NCBI RefSeq assembly: GCF_005886105.2
Contig: NZ_PNCO02000002.1
Coordinates: 496,001-560,000 of the forward strand
Length of the DNA: 64,000 bases
Reading direction: 5' to 3'
Source: Pseudoalteromonas galatheae
GTDB lineage: Bacteria; Pseudomonadota; Gammaproteobacteria; Enterobacterales; Alteromonadaceae
Part shown: piece by piece, positions 7,870 to 17,567 of the stretch
Position numbering within the stretch: the first letter of the stretch is position 1
How the letters are laid out: each line of letters starts with the position of its first letter
Notes under the pieces: generated by a model
What the model saw: only the letters and a program-made list of their open reading frames with translations
What the model was told of the DNA's origin: nothing
The model's database searches: none
Position numbers and translations under genes: made by a program

Positions 7870-10866
7870 TTAGCTCTGCGCCTCTTCTAACGTTTTTTCA
7901 TCAATTAGGTAGTTGGCGATGCAACTGAGTTTTTCGATGGTTTCTGTCAATTCACGCTCAGGCTTAGATTGGTCAATGACACCAGCGCCAGCTTGCAGCC
8001 ATGTAAGGTTATTGGCGCGATAAATTGAACGCAGTACCAAAGCTGAGTCCATAAACCCGTCATTATCTACAATCATTACACAGCCGCTGTACCAATCTCT
8101 GCTATTTGGTTCAAGGCGCAATATGGCTTCTATGGCTTCGCGTTTTGGGATCCCTGACGCCGTAACTGCTGGGAAAAGCGCTTGAAATGCATGCCATGGG
8201 TTTTTACCATTACTTAGTTGACCACAAACGCGAGAGGCTAGATGTTGTACACTGCCGCGACGGCGCACAGCCATAAATTCACTTACCGCAATTGAACTGG
8301 GTTCACATATTTGCTCCAATTCTTCTTGGGCTAATTTTACTGATACAGCGTGCTCCGCTATTTCTTTAGTATCGTTAAGAAGTTCTTCTCGTAGCTGCTG
8401 CTCTTCTTGTGGCGAGTTACCAAGTGAGCGAGTACCAGCTAGGGGTTGTGTGCTGATATATCCCTTGTTGCTGGCTTCAAGTAGGGTTTCTGGGCTGAAA
8501 CCTGCAATTGAAAAGTCGTTTAACTGGTAGAGGAATGAGCGTGCAGGCGAATTATGTAAACGGCCGTAGCGGAAGCTCTTATTCAAACAAATGCTGTCTG
8601 GCACATGAATACGGCGAGACAAGATCACTTTTTGATATTGCCTGTTGCAAATTTCTTCGATGGCTTTAGCAACCGATGTTTTGTATTCATCTTTATATTG
8701 CGTGTTGATCTGTGGTGTTTGTAGAGGCTTAAGTGCAGCCGCACTTTCCGTTTGTACGCATGATGTATCTGCTTTTAAAACTAATGTTTCAAGCGCTTTG
8801 AGGTCAGCCTCAGTTAACGCGCGCAGTATCGCTTTATTTGCTTCAAGGCGTACCTCTAATTCTGGCACAAATAATTGTAAAGACTTTTCATGCTCAGTGC
8901 GTGTTTGAATACCGTGAAATACGCTAGCTAGTTCAAACTTGGCTACGCCATATAACCGCCAGTTTTCGAATTGAATACTTTGCAGTGCTTGCGCCATTAG
9001 CTCAGGAAAAGGTTTGCCATTAAACTGTTTTGTTTTTTCACCTTGTTGTAAGGTTATTTCGCTGCCGTTGGAATATAGTTCAGCTACTTTGCCAAGGCCA
9101 ACAGACCAAGCAGACTTACACTCGTATATGGCTTTAAATGGATGGCTGCTGAGCTCAGAAATCCTCGGTGCTAACTGCATTGAAGTTGACTGGACAGAGA
9201 TGGTTTTTTCAATATAGGGTATTGGTTTTAATTGGTTCATATTGGGCTCTACATACTCATCTTCAGCACGTTTTATCAGTGCTTTTTTATTGATCTTTCC
9301 TATCGCGGTGAGTGGCCAAAAACTGAGTGAAATGATTTGATCTGGATATTTGAAGCGTGCAACTTGCTGTTCTTGCAACAGCTGATAGACCTCACTGAGG
9401 GAAACGGGCTGACTAGAAATAATGCAGGCACAACTACGTTCGCCAAGATATGCGTCTGGTACGGGTACTAATATGGCTTCATCAATATAGGGGTGGGAGA
9501 GCAGTCGTTGTTCTATTTCTGCGACAGCGATTTTTTCTCCTGCTCGGTTAATCTGTTCTTTGATCCGCCCTTCAACAATTAGGTTACCAGCTTGGTTCAC
9601 ACGCACTAAATCACCCGTACGGTAAAAGCCATCGGTGGTAAAGGCTGTTTGGTTATGTGCTTGTGCTTTGTAGTAACCTGCGATGGTATAAGGACCTTTG
9701 GTTTGTAGCTCACCAACGTCACCTTGCGCTACGGGGTTATCTTGTTCGTCAACAATGCGTACTTTATCAAAGTCACAAAGTGGGCGGCCTTGGGTATGCA
9801 CCACTTCATTTAACGGGTCATCCAAGCGGGTGAAGCACAGTAACCCCTCGGCCATACCAAACACCTGTTGTAGTTGACAACCAAGTACATCGGGCACTTG
9901 TATCGCTTGCTCGGCGGTGAACTTAGCACCACCCACTTGTAGCAGTTGCAGGCTACTTATATCGGTGTCATCCCATTGTTTAGCCTCAAGCCATAGTTTT
10001 GTTAAAGCGGGTACCAAAGCGGTGTGAGTAACTTTGTGTTGTTCTATAAGTGGAAACGCTTCGTCTGGCCCAGGCGTTGGACATAGCACCACCGTTCCAC
10101 CCTGACAAAGTGTGCCAATGATCCCGGGGCATGCTAAAGGGAAATTATGGGCGATTGGTAAAACCGCTAAATAAGTGGTTTGCTCATTAAATTGACATAG
10201 CTCGGCAGAAGCCTTGGCATTGAAGTAATAATCATTGTGGCTGCGTGGAATAAGTTTAGGTGTACCTGTGGTGCCACCAGAAAGCAACATGAGAGCTGTG
10301 GATGTTGGATCGATATTAGAAACCTGCATGTACTCGGTACTGTCTAACTGAGAAAGGGATGTATATGGAGTGGAGGTTGGTGTATCACTCGCGACCAAGA
10401 TATGCTCAATACTTGAACATGCGGACACAATACGTTGGGCCATAGCAATATAGTCGTGCCCCAAATAACTGCTTGGTACTATGTATGCCACAGGGTTACT
10501 GAGCTCACACAACGCTGCAATATCGGACTCTCGCTGCGCAGGCATGGCCAAAATTGGAATGACACCTAATTGGAACAGTGCGAAGCAACTAATTATAAAA
10601 TCGAGAGAATTGGGCAGTTGCATCATAACGTGGTCGCCCGCTTTTAAGCCTATATTGCGAAACCCAGCGCTGCGCGTTATCACGCGTTGCTCAAACTGAG
10701 CGTATGTGAGTTCCGTTTCATCTTCTATCAGGGCGACGTTATCTGAAAATTGAGACCGCCAATCGGCGACAAGGGAACCGAGACTTTGTTGCTGCCAAAT
10801 ATTCTCTTCAATATAGAGGTCTTGCTCAGCCTTCGGCCGGACTGGCGTATCAATTGTTGTTTTCAC
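7870..10866 (-). CDS. Salicyl-AMP ligase / salicylate synthase fusion
   Basis: Two siderophore starter enzymes in one 998-aa chain. Residues about 1-550 are an aryl-acid AMP ligase (LSGGTTGTPKLIPRSHNDYY; EINRAGEKI region). Two residues that distinguish salicylate from 2,3-dihydroxybenzoate ligases are salicylate-like: AHNFPLACPG has Cys where DhbE has Ser240, and GMAEGLLCF has Leu where DhbE has Val337. Residues about 560-998 match the MbtI/Irp9 salicylate synthase family (YQKVILSRRIHVP, SPARSFLYQL, TQPLAGTRSLG, FPAVTASGIPK, WLQAGAGVI), which converts chorismate to salicylate. It should make salicylate and load it on the ArCP of the next gene. The GTG at 10866 is chosen because GGAG lies 7 nt upstream; the frame is open to a GTG at 10890. 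In most known systems these activities are separate proteins. Confidence 0.93.
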   Translation of the reverse strand: MKTTIDTPVRPKAEQDLYIEENIWQQQSLGSLVADWRSQFSDNVALIEDETELTYAQFEQRVITRSAGFRNIGLKAGDHVMMQLPNSLDFIISCFALFQLGVIPILAMPAQRESDIAALCELSNPVAYIVPSSYLGHDYIAMAQRIVSACSSIEHILVASDTPTSTPYTSLSQLDSTEYMQVSNIDPTSTALMLLSGGTTGTPKLIPRSHNDYYFNAKASAELCQFNEQTTYLAVLPIAHNFPLACPGIIGTLCQGGTVVLCPTPGPDEAFPLIEQHKVTHTALVPALTKLWLEAKQWDDTDISSLQLLQVGGAKFTAEQAIQVPDVLGCQLQQVFGMAEGLLCFTRLDDPLNEVVHTQGRPLCDFDKVRIVDEQDNPVAQGDVGELQTKGPYTIAGYYKAQAHNQTAFTTDGFYRTGDLVRVNQAGNLIVEGRIKEQINRAGEKIAVAEIEQRLLSHPYIDEAILVPVPDAYLGERSCACIISSQPVSLSEVYQLLQEQQVARFKYPDQIISLSFWPLTAIGKINKKALIKRAEDEYVEPNMNQLKPIPYIEKTISVQSTSMQLAPRISELSSHPFKAIYECKSAWSVGLGKVAELYSNGSEITLQQGEKTKQFNGKPFPELMAQALQSIQFENWRLYGVAKFELASVFHGIQTRTEHEKSLQLFVPELEVRLEANKAILRALTEADLKALETLVLKADTSCVQTESAAALKPLQTPQINTQYKDEYKTSVAKAIEEICNRQYQKVILSRRIHVPDSICLNKSFRYGRLHNSPARSFLYQLNDFSIAGFSPETLLEASNKGYISTQPLAGTRSLGNSPQEEQQLREELLNDTKEIAEHAVSVKLAQEELEQICEPSSIAVSEFMAVRRRGSVQHLASRVCGQLSNGKNPWHAFQALFPAVTASGIPKREAIEAILRLEPNSRDWYSGCVMIVDNDGFMDSALVLRSIYRANNLTWLQAGAGVIDQSKPERELTETIEKLSCIANYLIDEKTLEEAQS

Positions 10867-11384
10867 TATTATTCTCCGGTTATGAAGCACGATCGCGGTT
10901 GGTCTTTGAGCCTTAGTAACTGCGAGTGTTATTTGTCATGAAATTTTCTTGCCCAAAAAATATGTTTTTGGACAATTTGTTCCCACCCCAAAAAGTTGTT
11001 GTATGCCCCTATCGGTAATTTTTTCGGGGAAATTTGCTTGCATATCAGAGAACTTATACTTACTTCCGATCTGGGGGATATTGAACGGATATGGGGAGAG
11101 TTGCTTGGATTGCTGCAGTAGGCTTATCGCTATTTTTTATTGTGATTAGATAAATCACCGTGTGGTAAAAGTTGACGGCATAAACCAGAGATACAAACAA
11201 GGAATTTGTTCCGGCCTTTAATGGCTGACTCTGTTGTTCAAGTTTCACGTTTGGTTGATTTAAATCTGATATCTCGAAAAGCTAGCGGATTGGCAAGAGC
11301 ATATTTGTTTGGTTGCTCGGTGTTAATGTCGCTTCGGGTTAGTTTATACGACCTATTTTTAACCGCATTTAACGGAGTAGGTAT
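10867..11384. promoter_or_regulatory. Divergent promoter region of the siderophore locus
   Basis: About 500 bp separating the minus-strand biosynthesis genes from the plus-strand transporter genes. It holds the 27-bp palindrome at 10949-10975. I found no convincing gene in it: a short open frame from 11206 overlaps the ABC gene and matches nothing I know. I could not find a clear Fur box by eye, although iron control would be expected. Confidence 0.5.
10949..10975. repeat. 27-bp near-perfect palindrome, candidate operator
   Basis: Left arm TTGCCCAAAAA and right arm TTTTTGGACAA are reverse complements at 10 of 11 positions around a 5-bp centre ATATG. It lies 83 bp upstream of the GTG of the salicylate gene, between divergent transcripts, so it is better placed to be a regulator site than a terminator. 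Related pathways use AraC-type regulators (YbtA, PchR) and Fur; none is encoded in this window. Confidence 0.55.
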
Positions 11385-13199
11385 ATGCGTGTTGAGTCGC
11401 ATGAAACCGACGGGCATTGCAGTCCTTGGTCTATCATTTTTACTATCTGCGCACCTTATAAAGGCAAGATGTTGATAGCTTTTAGCTTAATGGTGTTTGT
11501 CACTTTGCTTGAAATCGTGCCTGTGTATTTGTTATTTCTTTCTATCCAAGCCTTACTTAACCCTTTATCGACCTCCATGGACCTATTGTTGTGGATTGCA
11601 GCAGGTACTTTTGGCGCGATTTTATTGAAGTCTGGGTGTGCTATGGGCGCCTATTACTTCAGTCACCAAGTCTCTTTTAAAGCGCTCACTGAAGTTAGAA
11701 TGACACTCGCAAGTCAATTGGCAAATATGTCGTTAATATGGTTCAGTGCTCAAAACCCCGCCGTTTTAAAACAAAATATATTGCAAGATGTTGAGCATAT
11801 TGAAAACTTTATAGCCCATCAAAGTGTAGAGTTGTTTAACGCAATCCTTACTCCTTTTGTGGTCTTTACGGTGATCGCTTTTATAGACTGGCGGCTTGCT
11901 CTCAGCACGGTTGCAGTTGTGCCGTTAGCATTTTTTATTAGTAGTTTATTTATGTATAAAACAGCTGGTCAGTATGAGCGTTTTAGCCTTGTGTCAGAGG
12001 ATTTGACCACGACACTAAGTGACTATGTTAAAAATATGCCATTGATGAAGCTATATAATTTAGACAGTGAACGATTTGCCGTTTTAAATCGAAAGTTGGG
12101 TCAATACCAGAAGTTGGTGCTCGAACTCACCGGCCAAACGGTGCCAGGCTGGACGTTATACACCGCATTGCTGAGTGCATCTTTTGTTTGCTTGTTACCT
12201 GCTGCGATTAGTTTACATAGTGCGCAAAGTGTTACTACTGAGCAGGTTGTTTTAAGTATATTACTGGCTGTTGGGATGCTTAATCCAATCATCAAAGTGA
12301 GTCGCTTTTTTATGGAGGCAAATGAGCTACTAGCTGGTGTTAAACGGATCACACCTATCTATATGGCGCGCTTTTCTAATTCATCTAGCGCACCTGTTAA
12401 AGCCGATAAAAAGTTGCCTCTAATGCAGTTTCATAATGTGGATTTTGCTTACCATTCTCATCAGGTTTTAGCTGATGTGCACTTTAAGCTAGTGCCTAAT
12501 TCATTGAATATTATAGTCGGTGCATCTGGTAACGGTAAATCTACGCTTGCTATGTTGGCATGTGGTTTATTGTCTCCTTCATCAGGTAAAGTGCAACTAT
12601 TCGGGCAGGATGTGAATTTACTAAGTGATAGTGTCCGATCGCAGTTTATGAGTGTGGTAACGCAAGAATGCTACTTATTTGAGGGCACGTTACGAGATAA
12701 TATTTTGTTTGGTCGCAGCCATGTTAGCCCCGATGGACTAGAGCGTGCCATTATGGCTGCTCAAATAAAGCACTGGATAAGCCAACTACCTGAAGGTCTC
12801 GAAACACAGGTACAAGTGCGTGGACAAAATTTGTCTGGGGGAGAAAAACAACGTATTGCTATTGCACGTGCTTTGTTGGCCGCTCCCCCTTTGGTGATTT
12901 TAGATGAAGCTGCGGCGGCAATGGACAATGTGACACAATCCAAATTCTATCAGGCTATTCAAACGTATTATCCAAGCACTACTTTCTTGGTGATCACCCA
13001 CAAGTATCTTGGCCTTGAAAGTATCGGTCAGATCCTTGTCTTGAAAGAGGGGAAAATTGTCTCACAGGGAACTCATGACGAGTTGTTATCGAGTTGCGAC
13101 TATTATCGCCGCAGTTGGTTGCTGCAACACAGCGAAGGAGAGCAACAACAACTGGTAAAAGGCTCGTCAGATTTCCAATCTATAAACTATGAGGCTTAA
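11385..13199 (+). CDS. ABC transporter, fused TMD-NBD, YbtP/YbtQ-like
   Basis: Inner-membrane ABC protein of 604 aa with an N-terminal six-helix exporter-type membrane domain (residues about 25-330) and a C-terminal ATPase. Walker A is GASGNGKS at about 379-386, the signature is LSGGEKQR, Walker B is VILDEA, and the H-loop is VITHK. GGAG precedes the ATG. The next gene, 0 bp downstream, encodes the partner. In yersiniabactin and pyochelin systems a pair of such proteins (YbtP/YbtQ, PchH/PchI) handles the ferric siderophore at the inner membrane despite the exporter-type fold. Function here is inferred from the adjacent salicylate NRPS genes; export of the siderophore is the alternative. Confidence 0.88.
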   Translation: MRVESHETDGHCSPWSIIFTICAPYKGKMLIAFSLMVFVTLLEIVPVYLLFLSIQALLNPLSTSMDLLLWIAAGTFGAILLKSGCAMGAYYFSHQVSFKALTEVRMTLASQLANMSLIWFSAQNPAVLKQNILQDVEHIENFIAHQSVELFNAILTPFVVFTVIAFIDWRLALSTVAVVPLAFFISSLFMYKTAGQYERFSLVSEDLTTTLSDYVKNMPLMKLYNLDSERFAVLNRKLGQYQKLVLELTGQTVPGWTLYTALLSASFVCLLPAAISLHSAQSVTTEQVVLSILLAVGMLNPIIKVSRFFMEANELLAGVKRITPIYMARFSNSSSAPVKADKKLPLMQFHNVDFAYHSHQVLADVHFKLVPNSLNIIVGASGNGKSTLAMLACGLLSPSSGKVQLFGQDVNLLSDSVRSQFMSVVTQECYLFEGTLRDNILFGRSHVSPDGLERAIMAAQIKHWISQLPEGLETQVQVRGQNLSGGEKQRIAIARALLAAPPLVILDEAAAAMDNVTQSKFYQAIQTYYPSTTFLVITHKYLGLESIGQILVLKEGKIVSQGTHDELLSSCDYYRRSWLLQHSEGEQQQLVKGSSDFQSINYEA

Positions 13200-14951
13200 A
13201 TGGACAGACAAGCATTATTGAGTATTGCTCGAGTATTAGGACATGCAAGCTCTGGTAAGTGGCGCTTTTATACTGGCGTTGTTTTTCGAGTGTTAGAACG
13301 TAGTGTAGCAATTGCACCGCTGCTATTATGTTTCCACTGGCTACAACAGCAGTTTTTAACCACGTCAAAAGTGGTGCCCTGGCTTTCGACACCAATGGAT
13401 TATTTTATGGCTTTAGGTGGTTGCTTTGTAATGCAACTGCTATGTGCATATATAGGCCAATATCAAAGCTTTGTAGGCAGTTATCAGGTTGTCCATGCGT
13501 ATCGTATTAAATTGATCAATCATGTGCGACAACTGCCTCTCGGACGTATGCGGCGTACTCACAGTAGCGAGTTTTTAGAAATACTCACTGAGGATATAAA
13601 AAAAATTGAGAGTATTTTTTCCCATATCGCTCCCGATTTGATTTCTGCTTTGGTGACACCTGTGATTGGTCTGGTGGTGATGTTATTTATCAATCCTATT
13701 TATGCCATTAGTACATTGATACTATTGCCTTTGGCATTTTGGGTGATGGAAGTGTCGAAACGAAAGTTTGTGCAAGTTGCTATGGCTAAGCAGCAATCAT
13801 ATCGCCAAAGTGCCAGCGCCATTACCGATTATATTGAAGCACTAAAAACCCTCAAGTTATATGACCAAGCACAAGTATGGCTGTCCCACCTCGCCAAGCA
13901 GTTAGAGAAAACAAAGCAGCATAGCCTACAAGTGGAAATGTGGGGAGCCGGTCCCGTATTAACCTATCGCATCGTGCTAAATATGGCGCTCAGTATGTTT
14001 GTGATAATGTTAGCCATAACCTTACCAGAGCACCGTTTTTCAGGTATAGATTTCACCACTATTCTATTTGCCCTGCTGCTAATAAAACTACTCGAGCCCC
14101 TTCAAGAAGTTGGCGAATATCTAACGGTTTTACGTCTGGCTATGCAGTCTGAGCGCAAGCTTGAGTCTATTCTAAATGAGCCTGTGCTGGCTGAGCCAGA
14201 TAATCCCCAATTACCAAGCAATTTTGATATAGAGTTTGAGCGAGTATCGTTTCAACATGGGTCTAAAAAGGTCATAGATGATGTGAGTTTTTGTGTGCCA
14301 CAAGGCACTACAATGGCCATTGTAGGCGCATCTGGTAGTGGTAAATCAACATTATTAAATTTGTGCGCACGCTTTTTTGACCCTAATTCAGGTTGTGTGA
14401 AAATCGGTGGCCTAGATCTTAAAAACATTGGCTCAAAGGGTGTGCATCAGTTAGTTGGTATGGTGTTTCAAGATATCCAGTTAATCGATGCCAGTATTGT
14501 TGAAAACATTCGTATTGGTCGGCTTGATGCCAGCGATGAAGAAGTGATAGAGGCGTGTAAAACGGCTAATTGCTTAGAGTTTATCGATAATTTACCAAGT
14601 GGCATAAATACCCGAGTTGGCGATGGGGGCTTATTGCTGTCTGGTGGCCAAAGGCAGCGTATTGCGATTGCTCGAGCGCTATTAAAAAATGCGCCTATTG
14701 TACTGCTTGATGAAGCCACAGCCTCACTCGATCCTATTACTCAATCAGAGGTAATCATCGCCATGAAAAACCTGTTGCAAAATCGTACCGTGGTCACCAT
14801 TGCACATCGGCTTTCTAGTATAGAAGGGGCTGATAACATTATCGTACTTGAGCAAGGTAAAATAGTGGAGTCGGGGTGTCACCATCGCCTGTTAGCGCAT
14901 GGAGGGCACTACACGCACCTTTGGAATACACAGTCTATGCAACTTGTGTAA
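13200..14951 (+). CDS. ABC transporter, fused TMD-NBD, YbtQ/YbtP-like partner
   Basis: Second 583-aa half-transporter, starting immediately after the stop of the first, with GAGG upstream. It has an N-terminal membrane domain and a C-terminal ATPase with Walker A GASGSGKST at about 376, signature LSGGQRQR, Walker B VLLDEATASLD and H-loop TIAHR. The two are only distantly similar and probably form a heterodimer. Both ATPase sites look complete, unlike heterodimeric exporters that keep one degenerate site. The role, siderophore uptake or release, is inferred from the locus. Confidence 0.88.
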   Translation: MDRQALLSIARVLGHASSGKWRFYTGVVFRVLERSVAIAPLLLCFHWLQQQFLTTSKVVPWLSTPMDYFMALGGCFVMQLLCAYIGQYQSFVGSYQVVHAYRIKLINHVRQLPLGRMRRTHSSEFLEILTEDIKKIESIFSHIAPDLISALVTPVIGLVVMLFINPIYAISTLILLPLAFWVMEVSKRKFVQVAMAKQQSYRQSASAITDYIEALKTLKLYDQAQVWLSHLAKQLEKTKQHSLQVEMWGAGPVLTYRIVLNMALSMFVIMLAITLPEHRFSGIDFTTILFALLLIKLLEPLQEVGEYLTVLRLAMQSERKLESILNEPVLAEPDNPQLPSNFDIEFERVSFQHGSKKVIDDVSFCVPQGTTMAIVGASGSGKSTLLNLCARFFDPNSGCVKIGGLDLKNIGSKGVHQLVGMVFQDIQLIDASIVENIRIGRLDASDEEVIEACKTANCLEFIDNLPSGINTRVGDGGLLLSGGQRQRIAIARALLKNAPIVLLDEATASLDPITQSEVIIAMKNLLQNRTVVTIAHRLSSIEGADNIIVLEQGKIVESGCHHRLLAHGGHYTHLWNTQSMQLV

Positions 14952-14987
14952 ATGGAATACGTACTGGCATTATTAACAGGAAAGTAA

Positions 14988-16190
14988 ATGAATAATTTAG
15001 TCAACAATGAGAGGGTGCAAGAGGCGGGTGATGCATTTAGTCTGAAGCCGCTGATGTTTGAGACATTTGTTTGTACTATGGCTGTAATGGGGTTTACTGC
15101 GTTAGCAGGTCCTATTGCTCATGTGATTGGGCTCAAAGCTTGGCAAATTGGCGCGGCGATGACAGTTGCTGGGATTGCTTGGGTTATTATGGCACGGTTC
15201 TGGGGAAGCCTTAGTGACCGAAAAGGTCGGCGCCCGGTGATACTCTTTGGACTGGCAGGTTTTGTCATTAGCTATGCATCGTTAGCAGTCTTTATCGACT
15301 TTGCGATGCAGACCGCAATAGTGCCCGTGCTTGCATTTGCAGGCATAGTGGTTGGACGTGGATTCGCTGGGATGTTTTATGCTGCGGTACCGGCGACCTG
15401 TGCTGCTTTAGTCGCGGATCATGTTGTGCCTAAACAACGTGCGGCAGCGATGGCGGGGATTGGTGCGTCAAGTGCGGCTGGTATGGTGATTGGTCCTGGG
15501 TTTGTTGGACTGCTTGGGCCTTTTAGCTTAAGCATGCCTTTGTATATTTCAGCAATGTTGCCCCTCATTGCTCTGATTGTTCTTTGGTGGGTACTGCCAA
15601 AGTACGAACGGCATGTGAAACCCAGCAACAACCGGGTTCGTTTAACGGATGCAAGGTTACGTAGACCTGTTACTGTGGCTTTTATTGCCGCTTTTAGCGT
15701 GGCTGTTGCGCAGATCACGGTTGGCTTTTTTGTCCTTGATAGGCTTCAGCTTGATCCTGCTGAAACTGCGCGCGCTGCAGGTATTGCACTCGCGACTGTT
15801 GGTGTGGCACTGATTATCGCGCAAGTGGCACTACAGAAGCTTGAATGGCAGCCTGCGCGACTAATTCAATTCGGCGGAGTCATCGCTGCCGCTGGATTTG
15901 TTTCTGCGATTTTCGCATCAGCGCCCATCTTGCTCTGGGTTTGCTATGGTGTCGCTGGCTTTGGTATGGGATGGATATATCCGTCTGTCTCTGCTTTGGC
16001 TGCCAATTCGGTGGAGGCTGATGAGCAAGGTGCGGCTGCCGGAACGATATCAGCGGCGCAAGGAATGGGTATTGTTATGGGCCCGATTGTTGGAACTGCT
16101 ATTTATGAAATAGAGATTGGGTTGCCGTATGGACTAATAGCAGGAATGTTATTGGTAGCAGCTCTGACATCAGCTCGTATCCGCACTTAA
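14988..16190 (+). CDS. MFS transporter (DHA1-type), probable siderophore-locus transporter
   Basis: A 400-aa protein with about 12 hydrophobic segments. The loop signature GSLSDRKGRRPVILFG between helices 2 and 3 is typical of DHA1 drug/H+ antiporters. It follows the ABC pair by 36 bp, with AGGA upstream of the ATG, so it is probably in the same transcript. Siderophore loci often carry one MFS protein, either an exporter (EntS-like) or a permease (YbtX, FptX). Sequence alone does not tell which this is. Its codons look more GC-rich than those of the ABC genes, so it may have joined the operon separately. Confidence 0.85.
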   Translation: MNNLVNNERVQEAGDAFSLKPLMFETFVCTMAVMGFTALAGPIAHVIGLKAWQIGAAMTVAGIAWVIMARFWGSLSDRKGRRPVILFGLAGFVISYASLAVFIDFAMQTAIVPVLAFAGIVVGRGFAGMFYAAVPATCAALVADHVVPKQRAAAMAGIGASSAAGMVIGPGFVGLLGPFSLSMPLYISAMLPLIALIVLWWVLPKYERHVKPSNNRVRLTDARLRRPVTVAFIAAFSVAVAQITVGFFVLDRLQLDPAETARAAGIALATVGVALIIAQVALQKLEWQPARLIQFGGVIAAAGFVSAIFASAPILLWVCYGVAGFGMGWIYPSVSALAANSVEADEQGAAAGTISAAQGMGIVMGPIVGTAIYEIEIGLPYGLIAGMLLVAALTSARIRT

Positions 16191-16202
16191 TCTTCCAAAA
16201 AT

Positions 16203-16311
16203 TGGGATAGCAACTGTAACTTGCTCTTTAGCCGTTGTTATCCCTTAGGGCTGCGTCCGTCAACTTCTATATGCTTTGAATACACGCACATAGGTCACCA
16301 GGTGTGCGTGT
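16203..16311. repeat. Two hairpins between convergent genes
   Basis: An imperfect inverted repeat (GGGATAGCAAC / GTTGTTATCCC, 10 of 11, at 16204-16244) and a perfect 9-bp one (ACACGCACA / TGTGCGTGT, at 16282-16311) lie between the MFS gene and the oppositely oriented kinase gene. Neither is followed by a T-run, so they are weak candidates for intrinsic terminators. Confidence 0.35.
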
Positions 16312-16321
16312 GATCAGAGTT

Positions 16322-17560
16322 TCAAGATGAAGCGCGGGGCAAAGTTAGCGTGAACTTTGCTCCACCAAGTTCGGAAAACCCAACATGGCAGCTGCCGCGA
16401 TGCCAAGTGGCAATTTTACGTACGATAGCCAGTCCCAGGCCATAACCACCATTATCTTTGCTGCGACTTTCATCTAAGCGAGAGAAGGGAATAAAAACCG
16501 ATTCCCACTGAGACTTAGGGATCCCATCGCCATCATCCTCGATATGAAGATAAGCGCTGCTTTTGTCACATTCAAGACTAATTTCGATGTTTGAGCGACC
16601 GTACTTATCGGCGTTTTGTACAATATTTTGAATGGCTCGAGAGAGGTAGTGAGCGTTACCAGGGACGATAACCTGCGTGCTCTTTTTATTAAGAGTTATT
16701 TGTTTATCGGTGAGCTTACTAAGTTTGTTTATCTGGTCGTCGACAAGCGCGCAAAGATCCAGTGATGTTACTTCAAGTTTATCTACTTCAAATTCAAGGC
16801 GTGCGTAAGCCAGCATTTCATCTATCATGGCTTCCATTTCGACCACATCATCTGCCATATCGTTTGCTTGTTCACGGCTTTGCTCCGGCAGCATAGCTAA
16901 AGCAAATTTGAGTCTGGCAAGTGGCGTGCGTAGGTCATGGGAAACGGCATTGACGAGTAACTTTTGGTTTTCAATTAACCTTGCTACTTGAGACGCTAAA
17001 TCGCGGATCTGCTCGGTTAAATTTGAAATAGCAGAAAACCGGGAATGCCGGGCCGCATTGGGTAGCTGACCTTGAGTGAGGTTTTCGGTGATATATCTCA
17101 GTTGCAATAAATCGAGCCACAACGGCCTTATCCACAGCATAAGTAAAAACGCGAGCACGGCATACGAAAGCAGTTTGATAACCCATTCTTTATTAGCAGC
17201 GGAAGCCGCTGGCGCTAGTGGCCCTAATTGTAGCAATGAGGTTGAATTTGGTACTTTGAAAGTGAGCCATGCACTACCTTCATCATCAAAACTCGTCAAA
17301 ATTCCCCCTTGCATTAATGTGCTGGCTTGCTCAGGTAGCCAAGCGACATCATCCATGTCGAGTACTTTCAGGGTTTCCGACTCTTGGGGTAAGTTGTGTG
17401 AGGAAATACTCGCTTTGAGCGTGTTGGCGACCGCTTTTGCGTGTCGCAACTCATCGGGCGCAGAATGCACCCAATGAGACCAGATGGCTTCGCTCACTTG
17501 ATTGATCACGACGATGCTGGTAAACACAGCCAAATAAAGGCTGAGTAATAGCTTTAGCAC
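16322..17560 (-). CDS. Sensor histidine kinase, RstB-like
   Basis: Membrane-bound sensor kinase of 412 aa and partner of the response regulator just upstream. It has an N-terminal transmembrane segment, a periplasmic stretch, a second transmembrane segment, a HAMP-like linker, a HisKA motif AVSHDLRTPLARLKFA, and an ATPase with N-box NIVQNADKYG, then DDGDGIP and GGYGLGLAI. The frame is open further upstream, to 17683, but that would overlap the regulator by over 100 bp. GTG at 17560, 7 nt beyond the regulator stop, puts the membrane helix at the N-terminus as expected. The signal sensed is unknown; envelope stress is suggested by the envelope proteins encoded ahead of it. Confidence 0.88.
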   Translation of the reverse strand: MLKLLLSLYLAVFTSIVVINQVSEAIWSHWVHSAPDELRHAKAVANTLKASISSHNLPQESETLKVLDMDDVAWLPEQASTLMQGGILTSFDDEGSAWLTFKVPNSTSLLQLGPLAPAASAANKEWVIKLLSYAVLAFLLMLWIRPLWLDLLQLRYITENLTQGQLPNAARHSRFSAISNLTEQIRDLASQVARLIENQKLLVNAVSHDLRTPLARLKFALAMLPEQSREQANDMADDVVEMEAMIDEMLAYARLEFEVDKLEVTSLDLCALVDDQINKLSKLTDKQITLNKKSTQVIVPGNAHYLSRAIQNIVQNADKYGRSNIEISLECDKSSAYLHIEDDGDGIPKSQWESVFIPFSRLDESRSKDNGGYGLGLAIVRKIATWHRGSCHVGFSELGGAKFTLTLPRASS

Positions 17561-17567
17561 GAATTCA

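Noticed and set aside
7870..10866. 2,3-dihydroxybenzoate pathway (EntC/EntE-like) reading of the fused enzyme
   Set aside because: The ligase pocket has the salicylate-type Cys and Leu, the C-terminal half resembles MbtI/Irp9, and no EntA or EntB homologue is present.
11206..11475. 89-codon open frame in the siderophore intergenic region
   Set aside because: It overlaps the start of the ABC gene, has no clear RBS and no recognisable content; treated as non-coding.
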